In this document: positions 25,001-36,443 of the stretch, piece after piece | Layout of the letters: each line of letters starts with the position of its first letter | How positions within the stretch are numbered: the stretch's first letter is position 1 | Source of the DNA: Chlamydomonas sphaeroides | Taxonomy: Eukaryota > Chlorophyta > Chlorophyceae > Chlamydomonadales > Chlamydomonadaceae | Assembly: GCA_001662425.1 (NCBI GenBank) | Contig: BDDC01000008.1 | Coordinates: forward strand, 170,755-234,754 | Direction of reading: 5' to 3' | Length of the DNA stretch: 64,000 nt | Position numbers and translations under genes: made by a program | Notes under the pieces: generated by a model | What the model was told of the DNA's origin: nothing | What the model saw: only the letters and a program-made list of their open reading frames with translations | Databases searched by the model: none

Positions 25001-26576
25001 AATAGAACGGCCCCTGCTACCTATGTGTGTGGTCCGTACGTCACGGCCCGATGTGCGTACTGTAGACGATGTGTAGTGTACACGAGGGCTGAGGAATGGG
25101 CTAGCTTCTGCCGGGGCCGGTGACGACGCCACGCCGCGTGACTCGGAACTCAACGGCATTGGGCGCTGGCAGCCAACCAACCTGTGCCGTGCCCCGCCCT
25201 GTGTCCCCAAACCCTCTCTCACCCCCGCAGGACGAGTACCGCTCCGACCCCCACGGCAGCGTGGTGGAGGCGGACTTCTACAACGCCGCCTCGCTGCTGC
25301 CGCTGAGCGACGACCAGCTGGCGGCCAGGGTGGTGGACAAGATGCTGCCGGGTGAGGGGCAATGGGGGGAGAGGGAAAAGGGCGTGTGTGTGTTTGTGTG
25401 TGTGCGCGGGTCCGTGTGGCCCACCGCAGTTTTCGCACCCGCCGTCGGCCATCCCAGCGCTGGCCCTCAGGCCTCAGACGCGTCACCCATCGTTGTGTGC
25501 CCTGCGCCCATGCCTGCAGCGGTGGACCCCGGGCCTCGGCCGCGCGTGCTGGACCGGGCCGTGCTGCGCTGCCGCGGCGCCGTCAGTGAGTGCGGGCCAG
25601 CGGAGGGGGCCCACGGGGTCGACCAGCGGGCCACTACGGGACCAGCCGGAAGGATAGGGCGGGGCCTTGCGAACGCCGGGCCGCGCTGCGAGGAAGGCGC
25701 TGGGCGACCCGCCGTGCGTCGCTGCAGCCCTGCCAGCTAGCCCTCCGGGTCCCCTGACTGGCGCTGGCCTCAGTCGCGCCCTGTCGCTCGCCCTGCCCGC
25801 GTGTCGCAGGCCTCTTCTCGCCCGGCTGCAGCCAGCACATGCCCACCGCCGCCGGGTGAGTGGGTGGGCATGGGCCGTTGGGGCCTACCGCCCACCGGCT
25901 GCCGCGGCAGGGGATGACCGCGCGCCGCCGGCTGTGAGGAGGTGGACCCGCGGCGAGGAGGCGGACGCGAGTGCTGCAGCGGGAGGCCGGCGCTCGCGGC
26001 GCCCGACAGCACGACGGCGTGCCGTGGGCGCCTGCATGGGGAGATGGCGTGAGGGCGCTGCGCGCAAACCAACCGCCCCCTTCCCCTCCCCCCTTCCCCC
26101 GGCGCCGTGTCGTACAGGCCGTACGACAATGTGTTCATGGCGGGCGACTGGGTGCGGCAGGGCCCCGGCACCCACGGCGCCAAGGGGCTGTGCCAGGAGA
26201 AGGCCTACGTCATGGGCCTGCAGGTACGGGCGCGCGTGCTGCTTTTCCTTGACATCCATGGCATCAACCCCTGTGCAGTCCAAGTACAGGCTGCTGCGGC
26301 ATACACGCGACAGCAAGGCACGCGCGCCCTAACCGCACGCAACTGAACCCTGCCGCCCCCGCACGCTCCATTCCCCGTCAGGCCGGCAACCTGGCGGCCG
26401 AGGCGCTCTGGCTGCGGCCGCAGGCGGTGGTGCTCCCCAGTGAGCCCGACGAGAGCCACATCGCCGCGGGCAAGCAGGCGGTGGCGGCGGCGCGGCAGCT
26501 GGCGGGGGCGCTGGTGCCGGCGGGCCTGCGGCAGGCGCTGCCGGCGCCGCTGGGCGGATTCACGTTGATGCGGTGA
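22019..26576 (+). CDS. FAD-dependent phytoene-desaturase-like flavoprotein, probably plastid-targeted (about 572 aa)
   Basis: Fourteen exons join in phase: 22019-22178, 22340-22484, 22818-22926, 23106-23198, 23406-23512, 23670-23805, 24050-24207, 24464-24497, 24729-24971, 25231-25351, 25520-25585, 25810-25855, 26118-26223, 26382-26576. An Arg/Ser/Ala-rich N-terminus of about 45 residues (MRAISQPRAGRRERS...) looks like a transit peptide. The dinucleotide-binding fold follows, formed across the first splice junction: KAVVVGGGWAGLGAASALQQ, then the GG-doublet segment NPGGLSSAWKSEGG. GFWYQYSNITSLVDKLGV and the C-terminal NVFMAGDWVRQGPGTHGAKG / EKAYVMGLQAGNLAAEAL are typical of the carotenoid desaturase / amine-oxidase superfamily. 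The substrate is unknown. It is not an obvious PDS, ZDS or CRTISO, so a carotenoid or related isoprenoid role is inference. Confidence 0.86.
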
Positions 26577-27119
26577 CGTATTAGGTTGCGGCGGTGATGA
26601 GGGGCGGGGTTGGCCCAGGGGAACCCGCAGGGATGGAGGCACGAGGGGGACCCAGAAGGAGGCAGGGGATACAGGTTAATCGTGTCTTTGATAGCTCAAC
26701 AGTGCTGGGGTGAGGTGCCGCCGGGCCGGATTTTGCGTTTGTATTGGATTGGCAGCTGGAGGATGAGCTGTGCACTCGAGCTGAGCGCCCGTCGTCACAT
26801 GGGCGGCCGTGGTCGTGTCGCTGTAGCGGGTTGGTGGTGCCGAACCTCTGGTCATGGAGCGTGTTAATGGTGATGTCATGTACGATATGCAGGATGAAGG
26901 TCGCATTATGGTTCATGCTGTCCTGTTGCCGGGCGGGCGGCGTTTCGGTGGTGCACCCGCCAACGACTTGGCGGTTGGCTTGGGTCGTGTCGTGTTCCGC
27001 GATTGCACTCAACTTTTCTTGGTTTGTGCCAAAATCTGGGTTGCAAGGTCATACGTGCAGTCGGGCCTACCCTTGCCCAGTGTGTCTATCAAGTCTGTCC
27101 TGTCCAGTCTGGAGTCTCA
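26577..27119. other. Gene-free stretch: 3' UTR of the flavoprotein and 5' flank of the BTB gene
   Basis: No coding region or repeat that I can support. The base composition is lower in GC than neighbouring exons. Confidence 0.45.
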
Positions 27120-29022
27120 ATGGATACACACATGCACCGCTCGGTGCGCCCTGTAGACCTGTCTTCTTTGCTGCGCCCTTCCACCGACCGAGCTTCGCAA
27201 GCAGCAGCTGTCTTTCAGGATGACGACTTCCTAGCCGAGTTCAGATTCCGGCTGGACAACTCCGCCCCGCCGAGCATTGCGACTGGTTTGGAGACGCGTC
27301 GCCGCGGCACATCCTTCTTGCTGCTCTCGACGATCGATACGGAGCGGGGCCTGGCGCGCGACCTTGAGGCCTTGCTCAGTTCGGTCGGAGACGGCGACGA
27401 TGACATCTCTGACATGACCGTCGCCGTCCGCAGCGCCGATGGCGCTGAGCGCGCGTTCCGCTGCCATAAGGTGCTCCTCATGGCCAGGTGAGATAACACT
27501 TCGCTATACGCATAGTCCTGTGTCAGTGCCGCGCGCGCGATTCCAGCCGGCAGCTGCCCTGTGTCCTCCTTCCACGTCCTTCCTTTCCCGGAACAGTCTC
27601 GCTTCGTCCCCTTCGACCTTGCCACAACTTCGCCACTCCCCACGCATCTCCCCCGGCTCGCAGGTGCACCTACTTCCGACAGCTGTTCCGGTCGGGCTTC
27701 GAGGACAGCACCGGCGGCAAGATGCTGCTACAGGACGCGGACCCGGCGGCGTTCGAGCTGCTGCGCGGGTAGGCGCCATTTGCACAGCGCATGCCTCTGA
27801 GCTTACGCTCCTACTTCAAGGCCTCCGGCTGCTTGGTCCAAGCTCACAAGCTGCAGCCGTGCCCTTGCTCTGCGGGCTTCCCTTTTAACCACTAAAGCGC
27901 AATGCCAGTGGCCGCCAAGAGGCGAGCCGCCTCTAATTAGCAACCGGGCTCTTTCGACACGCTCGGCCCTCCGTCCCCCCTCCACCCCATCCCCACCCCC
28001 GCAGCTACATGTACACCAGCCGCTTCCCGCCGCTGCTGCCCCTGGACCGGGTCAAGGTGGGGCTCCTAAAGCATGCCCAGCACCCCAGCACCCCAGCACC
28101 CCAGCACCCCAGCACCCCAGCACCCCAGCCCGCATAACAGGGGCATACAGCGTCCCTAGACGCAAGCCCCCGTGGCCCGCCCCGTGAGCTGGCACAAACC
28201 CCTCATGCCTGGGACAGTCCCCGACGCCCCTCGCCCCGTCCGTTTCCCCGTCGCAACCCCCTCCCCTGCTGCCTGCCGCCCTATGCAGGCCGCCGCCGAG
28301 CTGGCCGACCGTCTGCTCATGTCCGAGGCCGCCCGTGAGCTGCAGGCCTCGGTGCTGAGCCACGTGCTCATCAGCCCGGGCGCGCTGGGCGAGGGGCTCG
28401 TGTGGGCGCACCGGCGCGGCTTCGCAGAGCTGGTGAGTGCCGTACTCCCGTACACCGTACAGTTGCTGCTGCTGCTGCGGCGGCGGCCTCCATGGCCCCC
28501 ACAAGACCTCGCTGGCTGCCGGCCTCTGCACACCTTCCCAGCTGCAGTGCGCCCCCCCTCCGAAACGCACCCCGCCTCCTGCCGCCACCGCAGCTGGCCG
28601 ACCTCAAGACCGTCTACCTGGCGCGCTTGGCCGACATGCACAGTCCGCCCGCGCCCGCCATCAGCACCGCCACCCCCTCCACCATCTCCAGCACACCCCG
28701 CCCCGCCGCCGCCACCGCATCCCTATCCTCCACCGCTGCCGCGACCTCCTCCACCTCCTCCTCCTCCTCCTCCTCCTCCTCCTCCTCGGCGGCGCTCCTC
28801 CCGCCTTCTCCCTGCAGCCCCCTGGACCCCCTGGGTCCACTGGCGGCGGTGGCGCTGGAGGCGCCCGAGCTGATGTGCGAGCTGCACGCTGCGGTGGTGG
28901 CGAGGCTGCTGGTGTACCAGGGCGCGGGGCTGGCGGGGATAGGGGCGCTCGGGGCCGGGGGGCGGAGGGGCGCGCTGGGCGGGGGGCTGCCGCCTGTCGG
29001 GCGCGTGTCGACGCCATCGTAG
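27120..29022 (+). CDS. BTB/POZ-domain protein (about 365 aa)
   Basis: Five exons join in phase: 27120-27487, 27664-27768, 28005-28056, 28289-28432, 28594-29022. The BTB fold spans residues about 95-190: DMTVAVRSADGAERAFRCHK, VLLMARCTYFRQLFRSGF, FELLRGYMYTSRFPPLLPLD, AAAELADRLLMSEAARELQ. This is the usual order of BTB strands and helices. BTB proteins usually dimerise and often act as CUL3 adaptors, but no second domain (Kelch, MATH, NPH3, ankyrin) is visible here. After a short BACK-like helical stretch comes a Ser-rich low-complexity block encoded by a TCC repeat, then an Ala/Leu-rich C-terminus. The chosen start is MDTHMHRSVRPVDLSSLL; an in-frame upstream ATG at 27003 has no support. Confidence 0.8.
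28081..28128 (+). repeat. Octanucleotide tandem repeat (caccccag)6 in intron
   Basis: Six perfect copies of caccccag directly downstream of a BTB-gene donor. Each unit resembles a splice acceptor (ccccag). Confidence 0.9.
28755..28787 (+). repeat. (CTC/TCC)n microsatellite encoding poly-Ser
   Basis: About eleven triplets within the last exon of the BTB gene, translated as a run of serines. Copy number is likely to vary between strains. Confidence 0.9.
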
Positions 29023-29583
29023 GCGACATCGTGTTGTGTTGGGTCGGGCGGGAGAGCGGGGCGGAGGGAGGGGAGGGCGCGGTCGGTGTATGAGCGCTCG
29101 TGTCGCGGGACGTGAAGATGTTGGTGTGACGATGTGAAGAAACGGACGCATGAGGTGCCATGGGCGCTCGATGCGTGGCATTGTGCGGGCAGTGAGGCCG
29201 GGATTGGGCGCATTTCGCAGTACGTGGCTTGTTGTTGTAGGTCGCAGGATGCTGGGAGCGTGGGCGAGGATGAGGGCGGTCGGGGCTTTCGCCGTCGCGT
29301 GCTTGCCTTGCCCTACTGGGCGGATAGTTGCGGGGCAATACGTAGTGCGGTCTGAGCTCATGAGTGGCTGGATGGCCGGGCGGGGACCGCAGCAACAGCT
29401 GCGGCTGTCGGTGTGGTCCATGGGACCGTAGTTGCAGAGTTTGGCAGCCTCACCGACTGCTCGCCTCATGTACATACACGGACATTGCACAGTATTTTGG
29501 TACATTCCTCTGTGAGCTATATACAAGCAGGCAGCCATAGCAGCAAGGCACGAGCACGCATCCTTACTTCGACGAACTGAGAC
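29023..29583. other. Gene-free stretch: BTB 3' UTR and promoter side of the epimerase-like gene
   Basis: No coding region. The 3' part includes a TATA-like word, described separately. Confidence 0.45.
29518..29525 (+). promoter_or_regulatory. TATA-like element (tatataca)
   Basis: The word tatataca sits about 60 bases upstream of the start codon of the epimerase-like gene in otherwise GC-rich sequence, a plausible position for a core promoter. No mapped transcription start is available. Confidence 0.4.
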
Positions 29584-32500
29584 ATGGCTGCAGCGCAACG
29601 AACTGTGCTGATCACGGGCGGCTCGGGCTACCTGGGCCAATTCCTCGTGCATGGCCTTGCGCGCGACCACCAGGTGCTTCGACTGGCGCACATGCATTTG
29701 CAACACACTATGCATTACTTTATCTCGCGTAAAGTCGCTTGCCGTGCTTCGGCAGGTGCACTACACGTATGGCACGCGGCCGCTGCACCATGCCCCGCCG
29801 GGCACGGTCGGTCATAAGGTCAGCCCGGCGTCGCTTTGGGTTTCCTCCTCGTGTCATTCAAGCACCACAAGTAAAACGTTTCTCTCCCAACAGGTCGACC
29901 TGGTGACCGGTGACGGCCTGCGCGAGGCGTTCGAGCAGGTCGGCACGCGGCGTGCTCGGCGTGATCCCGCAAGCAGCGATGTCACTGCACGTGTGCTCAC
30001 CAACCTGCCACCTGATTCCCGCAATACTCCCCTCCTGTTCAGGCCACCTTCCATGCGGTCATCAACTGCGCCGCCATCAGCCAGCCGGGCGTGTGCGAGT
30101 CGTTCCCTGACACCGCCAGGCAAGGCCCGGCCAGCACAAGCACGACCCGCGGGGGCCGCGCCCCACGCCCCCCCACACCCGCCCCACGGCCCCCTGTTCT
30201 ACTTCCTTTGGCCGCTCCCTTGCGGCCCCCGCCCCAACAACGCTTAATCTACCTGGGGCCCGGGACCCGGAACCGTATTGTGACGTCGCCCTGACACACC
30301 TGAGTCAGCGAGTCTGCTCCCACGCCTCCACGGCATGCCGTCGCACGCAATGCGATCCCCCTTCCGCCCCCCCCCACGCGCGCATTTCTCCCTTCCACCC
30401 AACTCCCTTGCTGCCTTCGCATTCCTCCGGGCCCTGCACACCCGCTGCGGCGCCAGGGCCGCAGGATGCCCCGGCCCCAGCCCCTCCCCCTGACCTTGCA
30501 GCCTCCAGGACCACCCGCTCACCAAACCCACGCATGGCTTGGGGCCTCAACCGCCGCACCCGTCGGCATGAGCCCGTGGACCTTTCTTGAATTCTGGCCG
30601 CCCCTCCCATGGTATGACCCCACCGCCCCTACCTCCTCCCAGGGCCGTCAACGTGCCCTGCCACCTGGTGGACTGCCTGCTGCGGCAGGGCGAGGCCACC
30701 GGGGTGAGGGCCCTGCTGCTGCACATCAGCACCGACCAGGTGGGGGCAGGAGGAGGGAGGGAGGCAGGGAAGGAGGCGAGGGAGGAGGAGGCGGTGCTGG
30801 GGGCGAATGCTGGGAGACTGCCAGCCAGCCGCCCCGCCTGCCTGCCCCGGCCCCTGACCCAGGTGTACGACGGCACCAAGGCGTTGTGGCGGGAGGACGC
30901 GCGCTGCGCCCCCGTCAACGTGTACGGCAGGACCAAGCTGGAGGCCGAGCAGCACATCCTGGTACGGCAGTCACCCGCCCCGTACGGAACACCGTACGAG
31001 ATCGCGCCGCCCACCATGCATTACCCCCATTCTTTTGCGGCTCGCATCCTCCCCACCCATGCCGCATCCCTCAACCCCCCATCCAGGAGCGTTGGGCCCG
31101 AGTTTCTGGCTCGCTATTGGCTGACTAGCTCGTACCTCCCTCGGTACTCGCCCCATCCAGGAGCGGCTGCCCGAGCCCCACCCTGTGACCATCCTGCGAA
31201 GCAGCATCATTTACGGCCCGCCGCCGCCCGAGCCCGTGCCGCGGGCGCTCTTCCTGCAGTTCGTGGTGAGCCACCGCCGCCGCCGTACTGGGGCCTACCG
31301 CCGCACAGTGCAACGCCTCCACGCGCTGCCATCCGTACAGCAAAGCCGCCGCCGCAGGGCGCAGCAGGCGCGGCAGCGTACCGTACAGGAGCCCCCGTCA
31401 GGCTGCCGCGCGGTCGCGCAGTCCCGTAGCCCCACCACGGCCCCCCACGTCCCTGCCTCGCTCGGCCCCAGGCTTCCGCGGTCCGCGGCGCGACGCCCAC
31501 GTCCTTCTTCGACGACGAGTGGCGCAACCCGGTGTACGTCAAGGACCTGGAGCGCCTGTGCCGGCAGCTGGTGGCGGCACGAGCGCCGGCGCCGGCAGTG
31601 CAAGGGGCGGCGGAAGGGGCGGCGGAGGCGGTGGGCGGCAGCCACCGCGTGTACAACGCGGGCGGGCCGGAGCGGCTGTCGCGCGTCGACATGGCGCGGC
31701 AGGTGGGTGGGTGGCTAGGTGCCGTAGCACGCGCCGTTGCACCGTACCTCGACATGGTGTACGGCAGACGGTAGTACAGCGGTGCGGTTGCGCGGGTCAC
31801 GGCAGGGGACGCACAGTTGCGGTTGCCTGTGCTGTGCCTGCGCACTGCCCCCCGCCCCTGCCCTCTGCTCCCCGTGCCACATGCCTTCCTGCCCCGGCCC
31901 CTGCTCGGACCCCAACCGGCCAGGTGGCGGACTGCCTGGGCTGCGGCCACGGGTCCATCGTGGCGGCACCCAGCGCCTCAGTGTCCAGGTGGGGCGTTGA
32001 TCGCAGCATGCGTTCTGTGTGATGTGGGAACGACTGCACATCTGCGAGGGGAGTGTTGGGTCGCCACCATCGTACAGGTGTGAGACCCCGGGCCCCGGTT
32101 ACGTCTTTGGTCGCCACCGCGGTAATTGTGTGAGGCCCCGGGGTTTGGTGATTAGCCCGGGGGTACCAGGTGTGAGGTGTGGGGCCCCGGGATTTGGTGA
32201 TCAGCCCGGGGGTACCAGGTGTGAGGTGTGGGGCCCCCAGCCCCCGGTTGTGAGGGGCCCGGCCCGGCGCACTGGTATGGGCCCCCCCCCGCGGTTGCGG
32301 GCCCCGCGGTCCCCGCGGTTGCGGGGCCCCGGGCCCCCGGTTGGCCCCGGGCCCCCGGGGTCAGGGGCCCCCGGCTGTGGGACCCAGGGTGCAAATCGTG
32401 GGGCCTTCGGTGCCCTGTCGTAAAGTTGATGCGTATCCCATTATGGTTACAACGCGACCAATGTGCATGTTATAGCTGAGGAGGCGAGGTGGCCGTGCGG

Positions 32501-33024
32501 GGGAGGGACTTCCCAGCCCCACCAGCATGCCCCCGGTTATGGGGCCCTTAACTGTGTGCCTTCCTTGCTAGCAGTGTCAGGTGGCGTCCCCCAGCCTGCT
32601 CACGTCATGACGGCTTGTGCTTCCACGCCCCTCCCACTCCAGCATCGCGCCCAGACGCTGCACGCAGAAGAGCCCCAGCAGGGCATTCATGCGAGGCTGC
32701 AGCAGCGTGCCGTTGTGGGCTGTGAGGAACGTTCGGCCCCGGACCCCGATTACATGGCCCCGGCCCATGTTGTTGCGCTCATGTTGTCGCGTCAGCTCGT
32801 GGCAGGCCGGCACTAGGATCACCCCATGACCACGTATCGGCCCTTTCGCTCACACGCCTTGCCCTCTCCCCTCCCTCTCGTCCCTCCCCAGGCCCGTGGC
32901 CTCCCCTCCCGACATCTCCATGGACGTGTCCCGCCTCACCTCGGACCTTGGCTTCGCCCTCACGCCCTTCGCGGCAGCGATCCGCGAGGTCTTTGCGGCG
33001 GAGGCGGCGCAGCCGGCGTCATGA
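29584..33024 (+). CDS. RmlD / MAT2B-like NAD(P)-binding short-chain dehydrogenase (about 334 aa)
   Basis: Ten exons join in phase: 29584-29673, 29756-29818, 29894-29938, 30043-30119, 30643-30739, 30863-30961, 31161-31265, 31472-31702, 31924-31988, 32892-33024. The N-terminal Rossmann motif is TVLITGGSGYLGQFLVHGLA (GxxGxxG). The active-site-region signatures HISTDQVYDG and NVYGRTKLEAE (YxxxK) are typical of dTDP-4-dehydrorhamnose reductase and of its eukaryotic relative, the beta subunit of methionine adenosyltransferase; LRSSIIYGP and the downstream VYVKDLERLCRQL fit the same family. Length (334 aa) suits either. Whether it reduces a nucleotide sugar or regulates SAM synthesis cannot be told from sequence. 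Intron 4 uses a GC donor (AG|gcaagg), and intron 9 is about 900 bases and repeat-rich. Confidence 0.84.
32125..32245 (+). repeat. GC-rich minisatellite, unit about 48 bp
   Basis: Two to three copies of a unit containing tttggtgatcagcccggggg then taccaggtgtgagg lie in the last intron of the epimerase-like gene, followed by a run of ggcccc/gcgggg-rich sequence to about 32400. Confidence 0.7.
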
Positions 33025-34454
33025 GCCGCTGTGGGCCGCTGCTTGTGGGGGCGTGAGGGAAGAGGGGTGCCGGCGGCGGCTGGGGCTGGAGTGCTTGGGG
33101 CGGATGCTGTTGTAGCAACGCGAAGGGTACGGCGGCTTGGGTTCGGGGGTGGGATCGAGCAGGACGGCGCATAGTGGGGTCCACTGGGTTGCTGGTGTCG
33201 GCACGCGCCTTATCTTTGGAAAGACCCGGCCCTTCCTGACTACCGGTAACCCACTCCCGGCTGCTAGTTACGGGTTCACAGTAAAGGTGGTTGGAGCCTG
33301 ACCCATGGGTCGTTGCTGCAGTGAGCCATGTGCTGCTTGCCCGAGGGGCTGTTGGCGGCCGGGGCCAGGGCGGTGGGCGCTGAGTGGGAGACGGTGGGAG
33401 GCGAGCGCAGGATGTGCCTGCTAGCTGTGCGGCTGGCGAGCGGCGCTACGGTGCATGTGTGGACGGTCCGAGCGGGTCTGCGTCGCTGCTTGGTGCCGCT
33501 GGGGTTCTAGCGAGCCCAGGTAGCCAGGTACATAGGAGAGCGGGCCGCCTTGGTTGGCGGTAGGTGGGCGGCGGCGGCCGCAAAATGCAGTGCACTGCCG
33601 AGGCTGCTCAATTGCGGAACGACGCAGCGGCAGCCAGTAGGGCAGCCGATGTGAGGGCAATCTGCCGGAGTGTTGTTACAGGGTCACACACCCCACCCTA
33701 CCCACCCGCCGCACAACGCCCCATCGGGCCGTAGCCGCGATCTCAGCTGTGGCTCCCCAGCACGAGTCGCATTCGCGGGGAGGAAGCGCGCCATGCCTTG
33801 CCACACCGCCAGACCGTACCGCCTCCTGGCCGTCCTGGCTCCCGAGCCCCCGCCTACGCCGCTACGTGCACCATGCCTTTGCCAGGCAGCCTTGCCGTCG
33901 CCGCCGGCACCTCGCGCGCCAGGCCGCCACGCCAACGGCCAGCAGCGGCACAGGCTAGCTGCGCTGTGCCACACCAGCGCCTGCCCAAGCAGCCACCCGC
34001 CTCCTGGCAGCGGCAGCGCCCGGCCGCCGCCGAGCTGCCGCTGCGGGGCGCCCCTGCCCCTGCCCCGGGCCCCGACCCATTGCAGCACGCTTCAGGCCCA
34101 ATCGCCGCTCGCAGCCCCAGGTCCAGCTGCAACCGGGGCATGCCGCCCTGGCGGCCGCCGCCACCGCCGTACGCACCGCCGGCACCCCAAAGGGAACCCC
34201 CTCGCCCTGTACCCCACACGGCTTCTTGAAAGGACCAGGCGCAGGCACGCGCAGCACCCCCCCCGCCGGTTCCGCGCCCGGGCTCCAGACCGCCGGCTCC
34301 TCCGCCTCCCTCCACCTCGCCGCCGCCACCGCCGCCGCCGCCGCCCCTGTCTGTTAGTCAAGCCCCTGCTCAGCCATCCGCAGCACCGTCCCCGCTGCCT
34401 GCCTCCACCTTGCCGCTGTCCCCGCCGCCTCCCTCTCCAGCCGTTCCCCAGCCA
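33025..34454. other. Gene-free convergent 3' region
   Basis: Lies between the convergent stops of the epimerase-like gene and the small basic protein. Long Pro/Arg-rich open frames at 33670-34569 have no domain and look like composition artefacts. TTACA at 33676-33680 would be TGTAA on the minus strand and could be the polyadenylation word of the small basic gene (3' UTR of about 775 bases). Confidence 0.4.
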
Positions 34455-35405
34455 TCACTTGCAGTACTTGTCGGACTTGGAGGCCGACCTCATGTCCAGC
34501 CGCTCCTCGGCGTTCTTGCCGGTCACCACCTTGCTGTACCCGTGCAGGATTGCGGGTGCCGCGCGGTAGCCGCAGCCCCAGGGCGTGCTCTTGGCCTTGC
34601 CCTCCTGCGTGTGTGCGTAAATGGTGGGACGGAGGGCGGGTGGGGCGGCGGGCCGGGAGGATGGAGGGAGGTGATGGCGCGGGCTGCGCGTGGGGACGCG
34701 CAAGAAGGATTGCGGCGGCGTGGAAACGAGGGAATAAGCGGAGCGGCTGTCGCCTGGGGGCGGCGTGGGCGGGGCCGTGAGAGGCCAGCTGCGCGGTACC
34801 GTTATGCGGCAGCGGTGCTGGGCCCCCGTCCCTTGGCGGGGCACAGCAACGCCAGCTGGGTCCGCACCTTGACGCGCTTGGTTTCCAGGTCAAACTCCTG
34901 CTCGTAGGTCTTGCCGCTCATGACGTTGATGGCGGTGGGATTAACCTTGGGTGAAGCGGGAGGCAGGGAAGGGCGTCAGCACGGCCAGAGGCAGCGCGGC
35001 ACGCAGACGACCGCATCAAGGGAGAGGGCGGCAGCAGACCCCCCACGCCGCCGTGCAGCGGCACCCGGGGACCTCAGGCCTTGCGCCCCTTTTGTGTTTG
35101 GCCTGTCCACGCGCAGGCGGGTCAGCCCGGTTGCTGCCCCGGCCCTGCGGCCCTACCGCCTTGGGCTTCGTGGGGTCAACGGGCGCCGCGCCCGGGGCGG
35201 GCTCCTCCCCCTCCACTGGCTGCTTCTTGGGCTTCTTGCTCTTTTTCTTCTCCACGCCCGCCAAGTCCGCAAGCGTCGTCCCGCCTGTGGGTAACGTGGT
35301 GCAGCCGGGGCGCACTGCGTTGTGCTGAGCGAAATGTGAGTCCAGCATGCGCGCAACCAGCACGACTCCCTTGCCAGCTAAGAGCTGAAGCCGGGCTACA
35401 TCCAA
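34455..35405 (-). CDS. Small Lys-rich protein of unknown function (about 158 aa)
   Basis: I do not recognise this protein. Three exons join in phase 0: 35157-35405, 34868-34945, 34455-34604. The model starts MDVARLQLLAGKGVVLVARM, followed by a strongly basic stretch (LAGVEKKKSKKPKKQPVEGE), then INVMSGKTYEQEFDLETKRV, and a C-terminus with KSTPWGCGYRAAPAILHGYS and ERLDMRSASKSDKYCK. The two downstream exons are compact, acidic/basic balanced and free of low complexity, as expected for a conserved domain. The N-terminal 40 residues are less certain, because a cccacag acceptor-like site at about 35288 could start an exon there and put the true start further upstream. No signal peptide or membrane segment is seen. 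Confidence 0.55.
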
Positions 35406-36443
35406 AAGCTCTCGCCTTTCAGCACAAGCTTGCCGCCCGGCGGCATTGCGACCGAGAATGCGAGAAGCTCGGGAGAGGCGCTATGCACAGGTCGCCTGTC
35501 TGCTATGTAAGGTTATGATGCTTGGCTTCAGCGACGAGCACACCGGCAAACACGAAACTGCTGGGACCGTGGGTCGCTGGATGTTGAGTCAAGTGTGGCA
35601 ACAACCTTGCGCAGTATGCGGCCGAAACAGTAGTGCTGTAGTGATGGGGTACGAGTGGGCTGCCCTGGGCCGGCAAGACGGACCAATTAAGTGAAGCGGC
35701 ACGCGCCATCCGAACCAGGCCTGCCCCGACCCCAACCCGTGACCCGACCCATCACGCCACTAGTTTTTCCCGCATCCCCGGTCCGCACCACTCCACCGGC
35801 CCCGATCGAATCTCAACAAAGATACACGACCAGCCATGTGGAGCCTGCCCATCCAAAGTAAAGCCCGTCATGCATGAGAAGGACGGCGACTGCCCGTCAA
35901 GCGGTAACCTGCACAGGCAGCAGCCTCACAAGCATTAAGTACAGTATGGCCATGACCCCATTTGGATGAGGAAAAGGGCGGATCCTCACGTCGTCCTCCG
36001 TCTGGGGCTGCCGGCTAGCCCCCGACCATCGGGGCTTCAACCTTTAAATTAGCAGGGGCCCCTCCGCCCCTTCCCCTGGCATCACTGGATTGGAATAACA
36101 AACACACTAGCATTTCATGTGTAAATCCAAAGCGAATAAGAAAAGTGCAGGAAGATACCAATATGCACCAGCAGGTTGCCCAAAGAAACCGGGCAACTCG
36201 GGCCCGTCAACACTCCACGAACGCACCACAAAAATGTACTCCTTTCCCCTGGTCTGTACCGATGCGCCGTATCCTCCTCCAGCACGCGCACCCCTGACGC
36301 GGCGGCAGCCATCCATTCGGCCTCATCTCCTGGGCAATCGGAGAAATCCTGCCCGACCTTCGCCTCGCCGCTCAGTATGTATGGTACGCCGAGGGTCCCG
36401 GCAGGCAGAGTACAGCACACACAGCCCTTCGCGGCAGTCACCC
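35406..36443. other. Gene-free stretch upstream of the small basic gene
   Basis: Holds the 5' flank of the small Lys-rich gene and the 3' UTR of the RING-CH gene, both on the minus strand. It is lower in GC than the exons; no repeat or coding region stands out. Confidence 0.45.

Noticed and set aside
33670..34569. 299-aa Pro/Arg-rich plus-strand open frame
   Set aside because: No domain, composition artefact of GC-rich 3' flanking sequence, and overlaps the end of the minus-strand small basic gene.
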